From Actinomycetota bacterium (GTDB lineage: Bacteria > Actinomycetota > Acidimicrobiia > Spongiisociales > UBA5794): 5,061 nucleotides of DNA. The notes beneath the pieces were generated by a model that worked only from the letters and a program-made list of their open reading frames with translations, had not been told where the DNA came from and searched no databases. Shown here piece by piece: positions 4,963 through 5,061 of the stretch; position 1 is the stretch's first letter; the number at the start of each line of letters is the position of its first letter. The translations under genes and the position numbers were made by a program. The DNA is taken from contig QMQC01000161.1 of assembly GCA_003648875.1 (NCBI GenBank), forward strand, positions 1-5,061. The letters are read 5' to 3'.

Positions 4963-5037
4963 GGGCCTGTAGCTCAGCCTGGTTAGAGCGCATCCCTGAT
5001 AAGGATGAGGTCCCTGGTTCAAATCCAGGTAGGCCCA
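4963..5037 (+). tRNA. tRNA-Ile (anticodon GAT)
   Basis: The 75-nt cloverleaf is complete. The acceptor stem GGGCCTG pairs with TAGGCCC (last pair G:U). The D-stem is GCTC/GAGC with loop AGCCTGGTTA. The anticodon stem CATCC/GGATG carries loop CTGATAA with anticodon GAT. The T-stem CCTGG/CCAGG carries TTCAAAT. The discriminator is A73, and CCA is not encoded. The remaining 24 bases to the window edge show nothing. Confidence 0.97.
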
Positions 5038-5061
5038 CACCCCGAAAGCCCCGTACCTACG

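Noticed and set aside
4789..5040. Minus-strand frame beginning MWAYLDLNQGPHPYQ
   Set aside because: This is the well-known spurious peptide from the antisense of a tRNA gene, here tRNA-Ile, continuing antisense to the GH1 gene.

Overview
The window looks like a chromosomal segment of a moderately GC-rich actinobacterium. The evidence is a CrgA cell-division protein, the N-terminal part of a class E sortase, and candidate -10 boxes of the TANNNT type placed 6-7 nt before start codons, the arrangement of actinobacterial leaderless genes. The genus cannot be read from this sequence; an acidimicrobial-type lineage is a guess.

Layout. At the left edge a class E sortase runs leftwards out of the window (488 to 1, minus). 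It is divergent from crgA (561-815, plus), with 72 bp between the two start codons. An AT-richer stretch without a gene (816-966) holds heptamer repeats, inverted repeats and DnaA-box-like words. From 3450 down to 967 everything is on the minus strand: a two-helix membrane protein of unknown function, a four-helix DUF2269-like membrane protein (ATGA overlap), tRNA-Ala(TGC), a thiolase whose start codon lies 20 nt after the tRNA, and a small membrane-anchored CxxC/HC protein (GTGA overlap with the thiolase). A regulatory stretch with a perfect 10-bp inverted repeat then precedes a plus-strand family 1 beta-glucosidase (3586-4926). tRNA-Ile(GAT) follows at 4963-5037.

How it fits together. crgA, a tRNA-Ile(GAT) and a tRNA-Ala(TGC) all lie near the origin in mycobacteria, so the segment may be a rearranged form of that neighbourhood. 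The thiolase (fatty-acid or acyl-CoA breakdown) and the beta-glucosidase (glucoside hydrolysis) are metabolic genes with no visible transporter or pathway partners here. The tRNA-Ala and the thiolase are probably one transcript.

I found no defence, mobile, CRISPR or secondary-metabolism system. The most unusual signals are non-coding: a degenerate AGTTCAA-type heptamer repeat at two intergenic sites, and the tRNA-mRNA arrangement at the thiolase.
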